A stretch of 10,490 nucleotides of DNA, from NCBI GenBank assembly GCA_009602725.1, contig WELB01000042.1, positions 414,487-424,976 on the forward strand, read 5' to 3'. A program made the position numbers and the translations under genes. Origin of the DNA: Spirogloea muscicola. Lineage: Eukaryota > Streptophyta > Zygnematophyceae > Spirogloeales > Spirogloeaceae. The notes beneath the pieces are model-generated. The model worked only from the letters and a program-made list of their open reading frames with translations, did no database searches and had not been told where the DNA came from. Positions 8,442-10,490 of this stretch are shown one piece after another (the stretch's first letter is position 1; each line of letters begins with the position of its first letter).

Positions 8442-9417
8442 TTGCAGGACTGTCTATAGTTAAGAGCATTGAGTCCCCCATACCCAGGGGCAGAATGATC
8501 TGCTTTATGATATTGCATAATGAGTGGTGCCCTTAGCCATACATGCCTCTACACCGTCAAAAGGATCTCATACCCGTTCTCATCTTGATATGCACACGAC
8601 TTGTCACTCTCCGGTGGGTGCCAGCCATAGTAAAGACCCTCTTCATGCATGCTTGCCTTTCTTTTGTCATGATTGGGCCCGTCTTAACCCCTTCTTCTTG
8701 CCACGTGCTCTCACCAACACACTTTAAGCGTCTTCTGCCTGCTGCTCGAGACATGGCTACACCCTTTTTCTCCTCCCTGGACGAGAACACTCTTATTCTT
8801 GTCGCACTCTATCCCTGTCGCACTCTATGATTGTTGGCTGCTTGATCGCCTTTCCAAGCAATCTGCATCACGATGTACTCTGGCTGGCCTTCTGCAGGCG
8901 CCTGTCGTCGTGCCAGGTGACATACTCCAGTCTTAGGTCACCTCCTTGCTAGGGCCCCGCTATTTGATTGCTAGCACGAGCCGCTCTGTCAAGTCTGTGT
9001 TCTGAAGTGCGAACTGAGCCGCTCCTTCTCAGTCCCACAGATCGTCAGTGCGTCGTCGTCTCACTCTGGTGGGTGCTTCCCAGTCACAGTCAGTCACGGG
9101 GAAGAATATTGCTCACAGCGCACAAATACAAGAGCCTGCAATTCTCAGGCTTACATCTAGGAGCTGCTTTCCAGGGTCCCTTGTGACTGGGGCTGCAAGA
9201 TTGGCAGCTCGTCTGCTTTCTGAAAAGTCGTAGATTCAGGGAGCTCCGCCCAAGGGCAAAACTAGAGATGTCACTCTGGCGCCGTGTCACACTCTGTGAT
9301 GAACCGGCAGAACTTGCCATGCATCATTGGTCATTGTCTCCCTTACACCAGCCACACACGTAGCACGAATATGCTACTCATCACCACCGCCTTACTTTCA
9401 AAGAGCTGTTATATCTT
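8442..9417. other. Gene-poor, pyrimidine-rich stretch
   Basis: No coding region was recognised on either strand. Open frames are short, overlap one another and show no family motif. The + strand is rich in C and T. Local repeats seen are TGTCGCACTCTAT at 8800-8812 and 8816-8828, and a TCACTCT..GGTGGGTGC pattern at 8604-8621 and 9061-9076. Confidence 0.5.
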
Positions 9418-9605
9418 GGGCTGGCCTTCCGGCTAGCTGTTCACAGCCCTCGCCTCCTTTGGGAGAGCCACTTTCAGTCTTTCACAGCCCTCGCCCCCTC
9501 AGCCACTTTCTGTATGCACCTGGCTGGCTTTTACAGCCGCTGGTTCGATATTAGCAGCCGCATTCTCTTTCGGGAGAGCCATTCTCTTTCACAGCCATCG
9601 CTCCC
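9418..9605 (-). repeat. Minus-strand copies of a ~60-bp repeat family
   Basis: Read on the minus strand, the core is GGCTCTCCC, then about 10 bases, GGGCTGTGA, and GCCAGCC with a trailing A-rich end. One near-complete copy is at about 9418-9476. Partial copies are at about 9480-9510, 9519-9542 and 9566-9605. Spacer lengths differ and copies have diverged, so this is a family of related pieces rather than a clean tandem array. Confidence 0.7.
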
Positions 9606-9615
9606 CTTCGGAAAG

Positions 9616-9672
9616 ATGAGAAGTGGCTCTCCCAACGGGGCGAAGGGCTGTGATAAGCCAGCCCGGAAAGAA
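9616..9672 (+). repeat. Plus-strand copy of the ~60-bp repeat
   Basis: Core pieces GGCTCTCCC, GGGCTGTGA and GCCAGCCCGGAAA appear in order on the + strand. The copy lies head-to-head with the minus-strand copy ending near 9605, so the pair could fold into a long imperfect hairpin. Confidence 0.75.
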
Positions 9673-9739
9673 TTGACAAGGTTGAATTGACGATTGACAA
9701 AGAAAGAAAGGACGCTTCCAGGAGAGAGCGGTGGCTGTG

Positions 9740-9806
9740 AGAGAAGAAGTGGCTCTCCCGATGGGGGCAAGGGCTGTGAAACGCCAGCCCGGAAAAATTC
9801 GAAGGG
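9740..9806 (+). repeat. Second plus-strand copy of the ~60-bp repeat
   Basis: It contains the same ordered cores as the copy at 9616-9672 (AGTGGCTCTCCC, AAGGGCTGTGA, GCCAGCCCGGAAA). The two are the most alike in the family by eye. They lie about 125 bases apart, start to start, separated by unrelated A/G-rich sequence. Confidence 0.75.
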
Positions 9807-9918
9807 GCCAAATGACACAGGGGCCTGAAACGTTATGGCAGAACGGGTGTAGGATGGACCACTCAGTAGCTACGAGTGTGGAGCCTCACAGACTAGCTGC
9901 CGGCAAACTATCCCCCTG

Positions 9919-9965
9919 CCTTTGCTAGCCCCTCTTTACTATGGGCGAGCACTTTCTTCTCCTGA
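9919..9965 (-). repeat. Minus-strand copy of a repeat subtype (GCTCGCCCAT)
   Basis: On the minus strand it reads AAGTGCTCGCCCAT, then GAGGGGCTAGCAAAG. It matches the copy at 10276-10341 better than the upstream copies, indicating a second subtype in which GCTCGCCCAT replaces GCTCTCCCAA. Its tail is truncated. Confidence 0.6.
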
Positions 9966-10109
9966 CGAAAGCCAGAGGCTGCAGCGAGAGCACGGCCAGC
10001 AAGCAGATGCAAGGCGTGGGCCATGGACCGCTGGAGAGAGACTGACAGACGCATGCGATAGACCGGGGCCCACGAGCCAGCGACGTTGAAGTGAGAGGCC
10101 AGCCCAGAG

Positions 10110-10170
10110 AAAGAGAAGGGCTCGCCCATTGAGGACAGGGGGCTGGGAAAAGCCAGCCACCAAAAGAATG
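10110..10170 (+). repeat. Plus-strand copy of the repeat, GCTCGCCCATTGA subtype
   Basis: It reads AAGGGCTCGCCCATTGAGGA, then GGGGGCTGGGAAAAGCCAGCC and an A-rich end with AAAAGAATG. A fragment of the repeat tail (GGCCAGCCCAGAGAAAGA) lies just before it at about 10098-10115, suggesting a partial copy upstream. Confidence 0.65.
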
Positions 10171-10275
10171 AACAGAGTACGAGAAGGTGGGACAGGGGAA
10201 GCAACTGAGAAAAACAAGCACAAGAAGAAACAGAGCAGCTACGAAGCAGTCAGTAACCCCTGCTCAGCAGCCTCA

Positions 10276-10341
10276 GAGAAAAAGAAGGTGCTCGCCCATT
10301 GAGAAGAGGGGCTGGCAAAGCCAACCCAAAAAGAATGGACA
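10276..10341 (+). repeat. Plus-strand copy of the repeat, GCTCGCCCATTGA subtype
   Basis: It reads AAGGTGCTCGCCCATTGAGA, then GAGGGGCTGGCAAAGCCAA and AAAAAGAATGGAC. It shares the GCTCGCCCATTGAG core and AAAAGAATG end with the copy at 10110-10170. Confidence 0.65.
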
Positions 10342-10345
10342 ATGT

Positions 10346-10490
10346 TCAAAGCCAAAGAAAGAGGTGCTGAAAAAGGACTACACTACAAAGTGCAAGATGG
10401 TGCAGAGGGAGATGCAGATGGCTGCTCAGTATCCACGTGTGAGCAACAGCAGATCAGAGTAACTCGGAGCAGGAGAAGCGGCACTTTGCC
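10346..10490. other. Purine-rich window end, no recognised feature
   Basis: The sequence is A/G-rich on the + strand. An open frame from 10187 to 10462 crosses the last repeat copy and ends here. Its 91-residue product is Lys/Arg/Gln-rich and of low complexity, with no recognised domain, so no gene is called. Confidence 0.4.

Noticed and set aside
8524-8830. Two overlapping plus-strand frames of 67 and 95 codons
   Set aside because: Both are Ser/Pro/Leu/His-rich as expected from pyrimidine-rich DNA, overlap each other in different frames, and show no domain.
9418-10345. A CRISPR array
   Set aside because: The repeats are diverged, in both orientations, irregularly spaced and in a eukaryotic genome. 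No regular repeat-spacer pattern exists.
10187-10462. A 91-codon Lys/Arg/Gln-rich frame near the right edge
   Set aside because: It crosses a repeat copy, is of low complexity as expected from purine-rich DNA, and has no recognised family.

Overview
The window is nuclear DNA from a green-lineage eukaryote, an alga or early plant. It holds one complete, intron-rich gene and a long gene-poor flank. The gene is on the + strand, from an ATG at 142 to a TGA at 7125. It is split into 20 exons by 19 GT-AG introns and encodes a plasma-membrane P-type H+-ATPase (type P3A, AHA/PMA family) of 958 residues by my splice model. The protein resembles land-plant pumps end to end. This includes a plant-type C-terminal autoinhibitory domain that ends Tyr-Thr-Leu, with the penultimate threonine that 14-3-3 proteins read in plants. 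I cannot name the species. The intron density, roughly balanced base composition, GC-rich leader and plant-like protein fit a streptophyte alga or a trebouxiophyte-like chlorophyte.

Layout: 1-141 is a GC-rich leader with a (GGC)10 microsatellite, an in-frame stop and a small hairpin. 142-7125 is the H+-ATPase gene, with exons of 75-230 bases and introns of 106-422 bases. About 7126-8130 is the 3' untranslated and downstream region, with two TGTAA motifs that could direct polyadenylation. 8298-8441 carries five short hairpins in a row. 8442-9417 is pyrimidine-rich and has no gene I can support. 9418-10345 carries a family of about 60-bp diverged repeats in both orientations, beginning with a head-to-head inverted arrangement around 9606-9615. 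10346-10490 shows nothing I can name.

The pump uses ATP to export protons and energise the plasma membrane for secondary transport. All catalytic signatures are intact (TGES, DKTGT, KGAPE, TGDGVND), as are the proton-pathway residues (Asn in TM2, Arg in TM5, Asp in TM6). I infer a working gene rather than a pseudogene. The main points for a second look are the plant-type pT tail, a His-rich insert at the start of the regulatory domain, an in-frame cryptic splice donor that would remove membrane segments, the strong bias to phase-0 introns, and the downstream repeat family.
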